NCBI GenBank assembly: GCA_016744615.1
Contig: JADGEA010000015.1
Span: 1-37,348 of the forward strand
Direction of reading: 5' to 3'
Source of the DNA: Flavobacteriaceae bacterium
Lineage (GTDB): Bacteria > Bacteroidota > Bacteroidia > Flavobacteriales > Flavobacteriaceae
DNA length: 37,348 bases
The position numbers and the translations under genes are program-made. The notes under the pieces are model-generated. The model was not told the DNA's origin, ran no database searches, and saw only the letters and a list, made by a program, of their open reading frames with translations. This document shows positions 1 to 8,449 of the stretch, in pieces; the first letter of the stretch is position 1; each line of letters opens with the position of its first letter.

Positions 1-77
1 GTGGAATAAATTGTAAAAAATAAAATGAAAATACTAAATCAGATTTTCCTCTGATAAGGATAACATCCTCTGAAAAA

Positions 78-1073
78 TCAATTAATAGAGGTTGCCATAG
101 GAGTATTATTTATCATAATAATATCTTTACCTATGGTTTTAATTATTCCTGTAGCCATTCCCCACTGATTGTAATTAAAAGCATCTATTTGAAATTTAAC
201 TTTACTGTCATTTTTTAATAATCCAATATCAGAAGGTTTGATATAACACTCGGCTATTAATTCTGTATCTGGAGAAATCTCGGCAATTGGAGTCCCTGAG
301 GTAATAAAATTACCTACTTCAAAACCTTTTATATTTTGAATTGTTCCGCTAATAGAAGCTGTAATTATGTGATTTTCTTGTTCGTTTTTATATTGAGATA
401 AAGTGCTTCTTAATTCTTTTGATTTATTATTTTGTTGGGTTAATTCTGCTTGCCATTGGTTGCGTTGTTGCTTTTTAAAATGGTTTAAACTGTTTAATGC
501 TAAATTCAAATTATACTTACTATTTTCAAACTCAACTTTTGCAATAACTTCTTTTTTATACAATTTTTTCTGCCGATTAAAATCTCTCCTTGATTTTGTA
601 TAGCGAGTTTTTAATTCCAATAATTTTTGATTATATTGTAAATACTGTTTTTGATATAGAAAGGAATTTAAAGAATCTTGGGAAATCTTTTTTGAGTTTG
701 AAAGATGTGTTAAATCTTGTATAAAAAGATTGGTTTCTTCTAATTGATTAGTTGCTAAATTCAATTTTTCTTTTCCAATAGTATTATCAATGATTAAAAG
801 AGTACCTCCTTGTTGTACATATTTATTTTCTTTGATAAAAATAGATGTGATTTTACCTGAATACAATGAAGATATTTGATTTCTTTCTTTTTCTGATTTT
901 AATATCCCTTGTGCTGAAGAATAAATATCTAAAAACACAAAAGGTAAACTTGCACTAGTACCAATTATACTTAGTAATACAATACCGTAAATTATTTTAC
1001 TTTTTACGCTATGTTTAAAACGATGAACTTCTACAGTATTTTCAATAATTTCTTTGGGAAATATTTGTTTCAT
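78..1073 (-). CDS. HlyD-family membrane fusion protein, C-terminally truncated
   Basis: This is a periplasmic adaptor of an ABC-type (type I) secretion or bacteriocin exporter. Seen: a short cytoplasmic N-terminus, one membrane segment at about residues 26-48, a lipoyl/barrel half (SGKITSIFIKENKYVQQGG), a long coiled-coil hairpin at about 95-225, and the returning barrel half (ISGTIQNIKGFEVGNFI ... AECYIKPSDIG). Family members of this type usually run past 400 residues and carry a further C-terminal beta domain. This frame stops at 331 aa, right after the segment IIMINNTPM, with an unrelated tail ATSIN. No ABC transporter partner is inside the window; it may lie to the left of position 1. The truncation could be a real pseudogene, a rearrangement breakpoint near position 95, or an assembly error. 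Family call is confident; functionality is doubtful. Confidence 0.8.
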   Translation of the reverse strand: MKQIFPKEIIENTVEVHRFKHSVKSKIIYGIVLLSIIGTSASLPFVFLDIYSSAQGILKSEKERNQISSLYSGKITSIFIKENKYVQQGGTLLIIDNTIGKEKLNLATNQLEETNLFIQDLTHLSNSKKISQDSLNSFLYQKQYLQYNQKLLELKTRYTKSRRDFNRQKKLYKKEVIAKVEFENSKYNLNLALNSLNHFKKQQRNQWQAELTQQNNKSKELRSTLSQYKNEQENHIITASISGTIQNIKGFEVGNFITSGTPIAEISPDTELIAECYIKPSDIGLLKNDSKVKFQIDAFNYNQWGMATGIIKTIGKDIIMINNTPMATSIN

Positions 1074-1155
1074 GCAATTTTTTTATTACGAAGAGTTTTA
1101 AAAACAAATTTCAGAATAAAAACAATACAAGGCAATCCCCTAAAAGTTCTAAATT

Positions 1156-1186
1156 ATACCTTTTAGTGCCTAGCGTAAATAGGTAT
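1156..1186. promoter_or_regulatory. Imperfect inverted repeat ATACCT...AGGTAT in the HlyD/XRE spacer
   Basis: Arms ATACCT (1156-1161) and AGGTAT (1181-1186), followed by a run of T and A, lie in the 281-bp spacer between the divergent HlyD and XRE genes. The layout (ATAC-pyrimidine-TTTAG, inner GCCTA, outer TAT-TTTTT) resembles the operator-like sites at 14955-14993 and 19273-19310. However, the span is shorter (31 against 38-39 bp), and no TAnnTTTG element sits at the 23-bp distance on either strand. It is a possible regulatory site only. The rest of the spacer is AT-rich with nothing else I can name. Confidence 0.3.
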
Positions 1187-1354
1187 TTTTAAAAATCATG
1201 GTATTTGGGTAGTAGTTTTTTATAAATCTGATTAACAGCATATTATTAAATAATTTTTTTAAATGTACATATTTTGAAAAATAGAAGCATTTTTTAGATG
1301 TTAACCTTTTATTTGATTAATCATTAATAATTATGAGGCATCATTGCAAAATTT

Positions 1355-1603
1355 ATGATGATTTTAGAACAAGTAGTATTATTGAAAATTAATATCCCAA
1401 ACAATATGAAAACTATATTAATGAATATTATTTTAGAACGAACCAAAAAAGGATATTCACAAGAATATATGGCTGAAAAACTTGGTATAGTTCAAAAAAC
1501 TTATTGTAAACTAGAAAAAGGTAGAACGAAGTTGTCAATTGAAAGGTTAGAAGAAATTGCTTTAATATTAGAAAAGGATATCTGCACTTTATTGCTTGAT
1601 TAG
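1355..1603 (+). CDS. Small XRE-family helix-turn-helix regulator
   Basis: An 82-residue single-domain DNA-binding protein. The Cro/C1-type HTH is visible as ILERTKKGYSQEYMAEKLG followed by IVQKTYCKLEKGRTKLSIERLEEIALILE, which covers the five-helix fold almost to the C-terminus (DICTLLLD). The family normally starts only a few residues before this core, so the ATG at 1406 (MKTILMNII...) is a credible alternative start. The first 17 residues of the longer form look unlike the family. There is no sensor domain. It is divergent from the truncated exporter gene and sits immediately before moaA, whose true start lies 95 bp after its stop. A role in either neighbour is unproven. Confidence 0.8.
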   Translation: MMILEQVVLLKINIPNNMKTILMNIILERTKKGYSQEYMAEKLGIVQKTYCKLEKGRTKLSIERLEEIALILEKDICTLLLD

Positions 1604-1665
1604 AATTAAAATTCAAACAGTATTTATTACAAATATTCGATCGAATCCTTTACTTTTTAATTTTG

Positions 1666-1673
1666 TAAATTTG
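1666..1673 (+). promoter_or_regulatory. Putative -7 element (TAAATTTG) for moaA
   Basis: TAAATTTG matches the Bacteroidota -7 consensus TAnnTTTG and lies 25 bp before the moaA ATG at 1698, which gives a very short leader. A clear TTTG -33 box is not visible at the usual distance. Its position supports a moaA start at 1698 rather than the longer upstream open frame from 1596. Confidence 0.45.
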
Positions 1674-1697
1674 TCAACTTATTTAGATAGATTTAAA

Positions 1698-2690
1698 ATG
1701 AAGAGGTTAACCGATAAATTTGGGAGGCAAATTTCTTACTTGCGACTGGCTATTACAGATCGGTGTAATTTGCGTTGTCAGTATTGTATGCCTGCTCATG
1801 GAATTGATATAGTTGACAGGGAAGAATTACTTACCTATAAAGAAATGTATCGTATCACCCGTATTTTAAGTGAATTGGGTGTAAATAAGGTTCGCCTTAC
1901 CGGAGGAGAACCCTTTGTTAGAAAAGATTTTGTAAAGTTTTTAGAATCTCTTTCTTATAATGATTTGTTAGATGAAATTAATATCACCACCAATGGAGCC
2001 TTGATCTCTAAATATATTCCTGAACTGGAAAAGATTGGCATAAAAAAGATTAATTTAAGTTTAGATACGCTTAAAGCGGATAAATTCAAGCAAATTACAC
2101 GAAGAGATCTTTTTGAAGAAACCTACCTTACTTTTAAAAAATTATTGGCGAGTAAACTACAACTTAAACTCAATATTGTAATTCAACCAGGAGTAAATAC
2201 CGATGAAATTATTGATTTTATTGAGCTAACAAAAGAGAAAGATATTGCAGTTCGGTTTATTGAAGAAATGCCGTTTAACGGAAAAGGACTAAGACTTACA
2301 GACGAGGTTTGGAATTTAGATAAGATCTATGCCGAAATAGAAAAGTCCTATAAAAATATTATTCCGTTGGTTGATAAAAAATCATCTACTTCTAAAAATT
2401 TCAGGATTCAAGATTATAAAGGTTCTTTTGGAATAATTCCTGCATTTACCCGAACAATTTGTGGTGATTGCAATCGAATTAGAATTACAGCAACCGGTAT
2501 GTTTAAAAATTGCCTTTTTGATGATGGCGTTTTTAATATCAGAGATTTTATCCGAAAAGGAGCAAGTGATGAGGAGATTGCACAATTATTTATTGATACC
2601 GTGCAAAAAAAACCAAAGAATGGATTTGTTGCAGAAGCAAACAGAAAAAATAAAAATGTTTCCGAAAGCATGTCAACTATCGGGGGATAA
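1698..2690 (+). CDS. moaA: GTP 3',8-cyclase MoaA (Moco biosynthesis)
   Basis: Radical-SAM enzyme that converts GTP to 3',8-cyclo-7,8-dihydro-GTP, the first step of molybdopterin synthesis in the cytoplasm. Seen: the SAM-cluster motif CNLRCQYC (C23, C27, C30), the SAM-binding TGGEP, the C-terminal second-cluster cysteines C255, C258 and C272 (CGDCNR...FKNC), and the terminal Gly-Gly (STIGG) needed for activity in the family. At 330 aa it has the usual length. The frame is open upstream to 1596, but the family N-terminus (LTDKFGRQISYLRLAITDRC) and the promoter-like element at 1666 fix the start at 1698. It is followed by moeA, a solenoid protein and moaC in the same direction, most likely one operon. 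Confidence 0.97.
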   Translation: MKRLTDKFGRQISYLRLAITDRCNLRCQYCMPAHGIDIVDREELLTYKEMYRITRILSELGVNKVRLTGGEPFVRKDFVKFLESLSYNDLLDEINITTNGALISKYIPELEKIGIKKINLSLDTLKADKFKQITRRDLFEETYLTFKKLLASKLQLKLNIVIQPGVNTDEIIDFIELTKEKDIAVRFIEEMPFNGKGLRLTDEVWNLDKIYAEIEKSYKNIIPLVDKKSSTSKNFRIQDYKGSFGIIPAFTRTICGDCNRIRITATGMFKNCLFDDGVFNIRDFIRKGASDEEIAQLFIDTVQKKPKNGFVAEANRKNKNVSESMSTIGG

Positions 2691-2787
2691 GATAATTATG
2701 AATGATGAGTTATGAATGGTGAATTGAAACGGATCAAATAATTATGTCAAACATTAGAATATGATTTTTCAATTTTAAATTAAAAAA

Positions 2788-3984
2788 ATGATCACATCAG
2801 AAAAAGCATTGGAAATAATTTTAACCCAAACAGAAGATCTTGGTGTTGAAATAATTGATTTTAAAGATTCACTAGGCAGAATTTTAAAAGAAGAAATTGT
2901 TGCCGATAGAGATTTTCCTCCATTCAATCGTGCAAGTATGGATGGTATTGCTATTACGGCTGATCCTTTTAATAATGGTGCTCGTGAGTTTCCAATTGAA
3001 GGTATTCAGGCAGCTGGGAGTCCACAATTAACATTGAAAGATCCAAATAATTGTATAGAAGTAATGACTGGTGCCATGGCTCCGATAAATTCAGAAGTGG
3101 TAATTCCTTACGAGTTGGTGGAGATTAAAAATGGTGTGGCAAAGGTAAACACAAACGACATCAAATATTTTCAAAACATCCATCGCAAAGGTCTAGACAG
3201 GAAAAAAGAAGATATTTTAATACAAAAAAACACGATTATTTCTGCTGCTGAAATAGGAGTATTGGCAACGGTTGGAAAAACTACTGTACAAGTTGCTAAA
3301 AATCCAAAAGTAATGTTGATCTCTACCGGTGATGAATTGGTTGAAATAGATCAAACCCCAGCCGATTACCAAATACGAAGAAGTAATATTCATACTTTAG
3401 TGGCGATACTTGATAGGATTGGTATAAAAGCAGATACGATTCATATTGCTGATGACAAACCTCTTTTAAAACAAAAAATTGAAACTATTATAAATGATTA
3501 TGATGTTTTGCTTTTTAGCGGAGCAGTAAGCAAGGGAAAATTTGATTATCTACCTGAGGTTTTAGATGAACTTGGTGTGGAAAAACTATTCCATAAAGTG
3601 CGTCAGCGACCTGGTAAACCATTTTGGTTTGGCAAAAAGAATCACAAAACAGTTTTTGCCTTTCCAGGGAATCCTGTTTCCACTTTTGTGAGTTGCATGA
3701 AGTACTTTTATCCATGGTTTCAAAAATCTATAGGGGTAGATTACGAGAATAAAAATTTTGCGATTTTGGCAAAAGATTTTAATTTTAAACCAGATCTTAC
3801 TTACTTTTTGCAAGTTAAATTAGAAAACAAAAACGGACAGCTATTGGCGTATCCCGTAGCAGGGCATGGCTCAGGGGATCTTGCTAATTTGGTAGATAAT
3901 GACGCTTTTATTGAATTACCAACCGGGAAACAGTTCTTTAGTAAAGGAGAAGTTTTCCCAATGATAAATTATCGGAATTTTTAA
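2788..3984 (+). CDS. moeA: Molybdopterin molybdenumtransferase MoeA
   Basis: Inserts molybdenum into adenylylated molybdopterin to complete Moco. Seen: the N-terminal signature FNRASMDGIAI, the GAMAPINSEVVIPYE segment, the MogA-like domain with STGDELVEI and SGAVSKGKFDYLPEVL, the PGKPFWFGK and FAFPGNPVSTFV motifs, and the C-terminal domain with a GHGSGDLANL stretch. At 398 aa it matches standard MoeA. It follows moaA by 97 bp. No MogA/MoaB adenylyltransferase is visible in the window, so that partner must be elsewhere or be replaced. Confidence 0.96.
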   Translation: MITSEKALEIILTQTEDLGVEIIDFKDSLGRILKEEIVADRDFPPFNRASMDGIAITADPFNNGAREFPIEGIQAAGSPQLTLKDPNNCIEVMTGAMAPINSEVVIPYELVEIKNGVAKVNTNDIKYFQNIHRKGLDRKKEDILIQKNTIISAAEIGVLATVGKTTVQVAKNPKVMLISTGDELVEIDQTPADYQIRRSNIHTLVAILDRIGIKADTIHIADDKPLLKQKIETIINDYDVLLFSGAVSKGKFDYLPEVLDELGVEKLFHKVRQRPGKPFWFGKKNHKTVFAFPGNPVSTFVSCMKYFYPWFQKSIGVDYENKNFAILAKDFNFKPDLTYFLQVKLENKNGQLLAYPVAGHGSGDLANLVDNDAFIELPTGKQFFSKGEVFPMINYRNF

Positions 3985-3999
3985 TTATTCCGCTACAAA

Positions 4000-5553
4000 A
4001 TGAAATCAAATAAAAAGTTATTAAAAAAAATCACTTCAAAGGAATTTGGGCTTTTAATTATGGGTGTTAAGGTTAATCTTTCTTTGGAGAATAACCAAGA
4101 GTTCATTTGTTATGACAAGAGTAGTGGTATTATAATAATGGATAATATTTTGGTTGAAGAAGACATTAATATTAGAGGACATTATAAACATAATATTTAC
4201 ATTTGCGGCAATAGTAAAATTAATGCAAACTTACACATTCACCCAAATACAAGAATAAATATCTTGAAAATTTGTGATAAAGTAGAAATATTTGGAAATT
4301 TACTAATTAACACTAATGTTGAAATATCATGCCTTTTACTTTTTGACGAGAGTAAAATTGGAAATATTTCCCTAAATGGAAATATTCATAAACTTGAAAT
4401 TCTAGGAAAATCACAAGTAGGAGATTTCCAAATTTACAGAGCTAATATCACTTCAATTCTTATTATTAATGCTAAGGCTGGTAATTTCAATATACATGAA
4501 AATGCATTTGTGGAAAATATTAGCATTTATGGAGATGCCTCAATCGGGTATTTTAGTTTTTCATCAAATGCTGTAATAGAAACATTTTCTGTTAGTCAAG
4601 AAGCTAAAATAAAATTCTTTACAATAAGAGACAATGCAAAAATCAACATAATTCACATTAAAGACAATGTAGAAATTGGAGAATTCAATTTTGATGGAGG
4701 AGAGATAGCAAAAGAGATAATATTTAAAAATTTAATTACAAAAAAGATTATTTTTAAAAATTCAGGAACGACATTTTTTCCAAAAAGAAATTCGAAAATA
4801 CTATTAACCGATATGAAATTGGAAGAGTTATCATTTATTAACTTTCATACTGACAAAATTGTACAAATAAACAGTGTAAACTCATTGAATACAAACACCT
4901 CATTTATTCAGTTTACTAGAAGTAGTTTTTCGAAATTAGAATTAATCGGTAATAAATTTCATGAATTTAATCATATTAAATTTGATAATAGTGATCTAAC
5001 CAAAAGTTTTATTGCGAATACCTCCTTTCCAAATTTGATAAAAAAAGAAGAAGAGGATAGTAAAGAGCAAGAAAAACTATTCTTTGAACAATTAAAAACT
5101 GTTTTTACAAAACAAGGTAATAGAACAGAGGCTTTAAAATGTCAAGCTAAAGAATTAAATGCATTTTATAAAAGTATCACTTGGAAGAAAGAACATTTTC
5201 GAGATAAATTAACATTATGCTTCAGTAAATGGAGTAATGAATTTGGAACGGATTGGATAAAAGGTATTAAAAAATTAATAAAAGTTACTATTCCTATTTA
5301 CATTTTAATAATTCTTTTTAATGGAAATTACACTTTTAATTTTTGGGAAAAAGAAATAATAGCTAAAAATATATCCTTATACTTAAAGTTTATTTTCCCT
5401 TTTCCATCCTTTTTTGGTAGTGACAGGTTTGTTGATATTCTTGATTTAAATAAAAATGTATTTATTATTATTTTATTAGTAATATCATATATATTCATTG
5501 CAATAATGTATTATCAGATTATTCAAGCGTTTCGTAAATTTGGTAAAAAATAG
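4000..5553 (+). CDS. Large beta-solenoid protein with two C-terminal membrane segments, function unknown
   Basis: Not recognised as a Moco enzyme. Residues about 25-360 are a run of short hydrophobic/polar beta-strand repeats (for example NISIYGDASIGYFSFSSNA), the look of a polymer-forming, bactofilin- or pentapeptide-like right-handed solenoid. A charged linker (KKEEEDSKEQEK, about 350) and a helical segment (FTKQGNRTEALKCQAKELNAFYKS) follow. Two membrane segments lie at about 425-442 and 485-505, and the tail is basic (QAFRKFGKK). There is no signal peptide, so the solenoid is probably cytoplasmic, on a membrane anchor. It lies 15 bp after moeA and 3 bp before moaC, so it is co-transcribed with them, yet its sequence looks more AT-rich than its neighbours. 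It could be a recently inserted gene or an accessory membrane scaffold. Confidence 0.8.
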   Translation: MKSNKKLLKKITSKEFGLLIMGVKVNLSLENNQEFICYDKSSGIIIMDNILVEEDINIRGHYKHNIYICGNSKINANLHIHPNTRINILKICDKVEIFGNLLINTNVEISCLLLFDESKIGNISLNGNIHKLEILGKSQVGDFQIYRANITSILIINAKAGNFNIHENAFVENISIYGDASIGYFSFSSNAVIETFSVSQEAKIKFFTIRDNAKINIIHIKDNVEIGEFNFDGGEIAKEIIFKNLITKKIIFKNSGTTFFPKRNSKILLTDMKLEELSFINFHTDKIVQINSVNSLNTNTSFIQFTRSSFSKLELIGNKFHEFNHIKFDNSDLTKSFIANTSFPNLIKKEEEDSKEQEKLFFEQLKTVFTKQGNRTEALKCQAKELNAFYKSITWKKEHFRDKLTLCFSKWSNEFGTDWIKGIKKLIKVTIPIYILIILFNGNYTFNFWEKEIIAKNISLYLKFIFPFPSFFGSDRFVDILDLNKNVFIIILLVISYIFIAIMYYQIIQAFRKFGKK

Positions 5554-5556
5554 AGA

Positions 5557-6027
5557 ATGAATAACTTTACACATTTAGATAATAAAAACCAACCAAAAAT
5601 GGTAAATGTTGGTAATAAAAAAGTGACCAAACGAATTGCCATCGCTAAAGCGAAAATATTTTTGGGTAAGGAAATTATTTCTCTTTTTAAAGAAGATGAA
5701 TTAACTACCAAAAAAGGTCCGGTTTTTCAAACGGCGATTATTGCAGGAATTCAGGCAGTTAAAAAAACCTCTGAATTAATTCCAATGTGCCATCCGTTGA
5801 TCATCAATGGAATTGACATCAACATTGAAATTATGGATAATGAAAATATTGAAATCCTTTGTACAGTTGAGATTGATGGTAAAACAGGTGTGGAAATGGA
5901 AGCTTTGACTGGTGCAAGTGTTGCCGCACTTACCGTTTATGATATGTGCAAAGCTATATCACAAAAAATGATCATCAAAAATACCCGACTTATAAAAAAG
6001 ACAGGAGGAAAATCTGATATAAAATAA
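5557..6027 (+). CDS. moaC: Cyclic pyranopterin monophosphate synthase MoaC
   Basis: Rearranges the MoaA product to cyclic pyranopterin monophosphate in the cytoplasm. Seen: the N-terminal FTHLDNKNQPKMVNVGNKKVTKR, the active-site loop SELIPMCHPLIING, the strongly conserved GKTGVEMEALTGASVAALTVYDMCKA, and the C-terminal KKTGGKSDIK carrying the family's catalytic lysine. At 156 aa it has the usual length. It starts 3 bp after the upstream solenoid gene and closes the first Moco gene block, followed by a bidirectional terminator-like hairpin. Confidence 0.97.
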   Translation: MNNFTHLDNKNQPKMVNVGNKKVTKRIAIAKAKIFLGKEIISLFKEDELTTKKGPVFQTAIIAGIQAVKKTSELIPMCHPLIINGIDINIEIMDNENIEILCTVEIDGKTGVEMEALTGASVAALTVYDMCKAISQKMIIKNTRLIKKTGGKSDIK

Positions 6028-6057
6028 AACGGAGCAACCTTTAGGTAAACTCCGTTT
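6027..6057. terminator. Bidirectional terminator-like hairpin between moaC and the convergent operon
   Basis: Perfect 8-bp arms AAACGGAG (6027-6034) and CTCCGTTT (6050-6057), with an inner ACCT/AGGT pairing. It lies between two convergent genes (moaC ends at 6027, the minus-strand lipoprotein ends at 6084). The flanking T/A runs are short, so it may end transcription from both sides only moderately well. Confidence 0.65.
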
Positions 6058-6083
6058 AAAACTACTACTACATTGTTATTGTT

Positions 6084-6557
6084 TTATTTAAAATAATCCT
6101 TGTATTTATTATTGATTTCTGCAATTCTGTTTTCTACTGTTTTTTCAATTATTTCCAAAGATTTTATTTGGTTTTCATCCAGTCCGTTGGTTTTGGCATC
6201 TTCTACATATTTCTGTGCCTTGATTAAAACATCAGCCATTTGAGAGGAATTTGAAACAAATTGAACAGCCATTTTCCCTAGTTTGATCTTATCGATGGCT
6301 CCCATTTCATCAACATTTTTAAAAAGAATCTCTTTTCCCTCCAAGGCTAATTCTTCAATATTATCTGAAAATTCATTGATTGCCTTTTCAGATGATTTGA
6401 TAAATTCAATGGCATCTTTATTGCTTTCCAACTCTTGTGGAATTTCAATTTTTAAAGGTTTTAAAAAAGCTAGATTTCGTTTTTCTTTTTTGCTATTACA
6501 GGAACTTGCTAACAGGACAATTAATAGCAAAAATACTGTTTTTGTTAATTGTTTCAT
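6084..6557 (-). CDS. Small helical lipoprotein, function unknown
   Basis: Seen: a type II signal peptide with lipobox ASSC at about residue 20, then a charged, almost wholly helical mature part with heptad-like spacing (KSSEKAINEFSDNIEELALEGKEI...), no cysteines and no recognised domain, 157 aa. It is probably attached to a membrane facing the periplasm. It is the last gene of the minus-strand exported-protein run, 12 bp after the lipocalin-like gene, and converges on moaC. I do not recognise a family. Confidence 0.8.
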   Translation of the reverse strand: MKQLTKTVFLLLIVLLASSCNSKKEKRNLAFLKPLKIEIPQELESNKDAIEFIKSSEKAINEFSDNIEELALEGKEILFKNVDEMGAIDKIKLGKMAVQFVSNSSQMADVLIKAQKYVEDAKTNGLDENQIKSLEIIEKTVENRIAEINNKYKDYFK

Positions 6558-6569
6558 GATCCTTGTTTT

Positions 6570-7496
6570 TTATTTAATCTCTTTTAAAATATATACATTG
6601 GTATAATCAAATGGGTTACCTTCTTCTTTTGCAATCATTATTTTTGCATAAACACCTGGTTTATCATTGATCATCCAATATTTTACTTTTACATCAAAAT
6701 CGCCTATAGCTTCTACTACAGTACATTTAAAGGTGCCAATTGGCGTTTTATAATCTTCAACAGCAGCAACCCTGAAAAGGTCAGGTTTTGATTTTGGATA
6801 AAATTCTTTTTCTTCCTTGGTTTCATCATTTAAGGGATAACCATTTTCTGTCATATCCACATAGTCTTTTTGAAAATAGGAATACTCTCTTATACTTAGC
6901 ACTCCATCATCTATAAATGCTACTTTATAGCTATTTACCCAGGAATCAACTTTTCCTTTATTTGGCTCAAAATGATCAACATTGTAAACCACTTCTTTTA
7001 TATCTTTCATACTGGCATAAATCTGCTCTAAACTCCATGGCAATTTATCATCATCATGATATGCATATTCATCACCTTTATAAAAATCATCTCCAGAAAA
7101 CGCTAATTTTGGAATAGGCGTATTATCCGGTTTTTTCATCTCTGCCTTTACAAAATTTAGTATTGCTCCATCTTTTTTATAAGAAAGTTTGTTTTTTTTA
7201 AGTTCTAAAACCTTGGCTTCACCATTAAAATCTTTATCCATGGTGCTTTCCATAATTAGTATTTTTTTCTTTTTGTTGTATTTCCATTTACCAACGGAAA
7301 TTGCTCCTCCTGCTAAAGATCTTGCTGCTTTAAACTCTCCTCCATCTTCAAAAATCCAAACAGCCTCCATTCCTGTTTGAGTTTCTCCATCAACAATTAC
7401 GGAGTTTAATTGCCAAGTGCCAATAATAGATTGACTTTGTGCGCTAATATTTAGTGTAAATAATAAGAATATTGGTATTATGATTGTCTTTTTCAT
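6570..7496 (-). CDS. Secreted lipocalin-like protein
   Basis: Signal peptide ending SAQSQ (about residue 22), then a lipocalin-type opening (SIIGTWQLNSVIVDGETQ ... WIFEDGGEF ... VGKWKYNKKKKIL) over roughly residues 22-110, as in the DUF4923/lipocalin-like proteins of Bacteroidota. The second half (about 130-308) has no domain I can name; it holds a FSGDDFYKGDEYAYHDDD stretch and a C-terminal beta-rich region ending YTNVYILKEIK. Exported, 308 aa. It is co-directional with, and closely spaced to, the flanking lipoprotein genes. Ligand or role unknown. Confidence 0.75.
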   Translation of the reverse strand: MKKTIIIPIFLLFTLNISAQSQSIIGTWQLNSVIVDGETQTGMEAVWIFEDGGEFKAARSLAGGAISVGKWKYNKKKKILIMESTMDKDFNGEAKVLELKKNKLSYKKDGAILNFVKAEMKKPDNTPIPKLAFSGDDFYKGDEYAYHDDDKLPWSLEQIYASMKDIKEVVYNVDHFEPNKGKVDSWVNSYKVAFIDDGVLSIREYSYFQKDYVDMTENGYPLNDETKEEKEFYPKSKPDLFRVAAVEDYKTPIGTFKCTVVEAIGDFDVKVKYWMINDKPGVYAKIMIAKEEGNPFDYTNVYILKEIK

Positions 7497-7539
7497 CTGT
7501 TTATATTTATTATAGTTTTACAATTGGATTTTATTCTAA

Positions 7540-8424
7540 TTATCTTCCTTTTCTCATTTTTATCATTTTTTGCATCATATCATAGGTTTGTTTTAACTCT
7601 TCATCACTCATTTGCTTCATTTCAGGATCATTTTCTTGAGCTAATTTTTTCCATTCACTAAAGCTCATCTTACTCATTTCATCCATTTTAGCATCCATAT
7701 CTTCCATGTCTTCTTCAAATGCTTCATTATCCATAAACCCTTCTTCTTTTTGTATGGTATAGTTTGGTAGTTTAAAATGTTTATCTGCTATAGACACATT
7801 AAATTTAGCACTTGTAGCTTCTTTTACGGTAGTAATTCCCATTAGGGTCATTTTTAATCTTAAAACAACACCTTTATACATCCATTGTTTGGCTCCCGAA
7901 ATATCCCAAATTTCACAATCGTAACCTAAAACTTTTTCATTGCCTGTTTTTTTGCCACCTACACTTTCTAACATGTTTTTCCCCACATCTCCCGCATCAG
8001 CATTTGGATGAAAAATTTTAGTCATATCCATTGCCATATCTCTCCGTAAATAAATTTGTTTTTCATCAAAATCTACATGGTAACTTTCGCCATTATCTAG
8101 CTTAGACATCGTATGTGTATTGGTTGTTTCTGTGCTTTTTTTACCAAAAATTTTTGTGTTCGTTGTTTGATTTGATTGCTCTTCTACCAATTCAACCGCG
8201 CCCCAATCTCTAAAAAATAAACTTTCGCTACCAGATCCTTTAATAACACTACCTAGAACTTTTCCAGAAATTGTAGAAGTGTACTGTACAATACCCGACT
8301 TCACCTCATAGCGTTTCAATTTGTTTTCTTGTTTATCAGTTACTGTTAAACTGTCTTTGTTTTCATTTCCTTTACAACTTATTGTTAAAGCGAGTAATAA
8401 AATAAGGAGGTTTAATTTTTTCAT
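7540..8424 (-). CDS. Lipoprotein of the KSG-x-I/V-x-Y family (DUF4412-like), intact paralogue
   Basis: The start is set at 8424 because MKKLNLLILLLALTISC gives a proper lipobox (TISC); the frame is open to 8469, but that would overlap the LRR gene. The mature part opens with RYEVKSGIVQYTSTISG, has a central LDNGESYHVDFDEKQIYLR segment, then LGYDCEIWDISGAKQWMYKGVVLRLK and a Met/Glu/Asp-rich C-terminus (about 230-294) that looks like a flexible helical tail. The same KSG...Y opening and CEIW...KG...LR core recur in the interrupted gene at 12090-12731; the opening recurs at 10265-11338. So this operon holds three diverged relatives. Probably an outer-membrane- or periplasm-facing lipoprotein; function unknown. 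Confidence 0.75.
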   Translation of the reverse strand: MKKLNLLILLLALTISCKGNENKDSLTVTDKQENKLKRYEVKSGIVQYTSTISGKVLGSVIKGSGSESLFFRDWGAVELVEEQSNQTTNTKIFGKKSTETTNTHTMSKLDNGESYHVDFDEKQIYLRRDMAMDMTKIFHPNADAGDVGKNMLESVGGKKTGNEKVLGYDCEIWDISGAKQWMYKGVVLRLKMTLMGITTVKEATSAKFNVSIADKHFKLPNYTIQKEEGFMDNEAFEEDMEDMDAKMDEMSKMSFSEWKKLAQENDPEMKQMSDEELKQTYDMMQKMIKMRKGR

Positions 8425-8449
8425 TTTTATATTTTTTTGGTTATTATAT

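Noticed and set aside
1596..1697. Upstream extension of moaA to an ATG at 1596
   Set aside because: It overlaps the XRE stop, encodes no family sequence, and a promoter-like element lies inside it; the conserved MoaA N-terminus starts at 1698.
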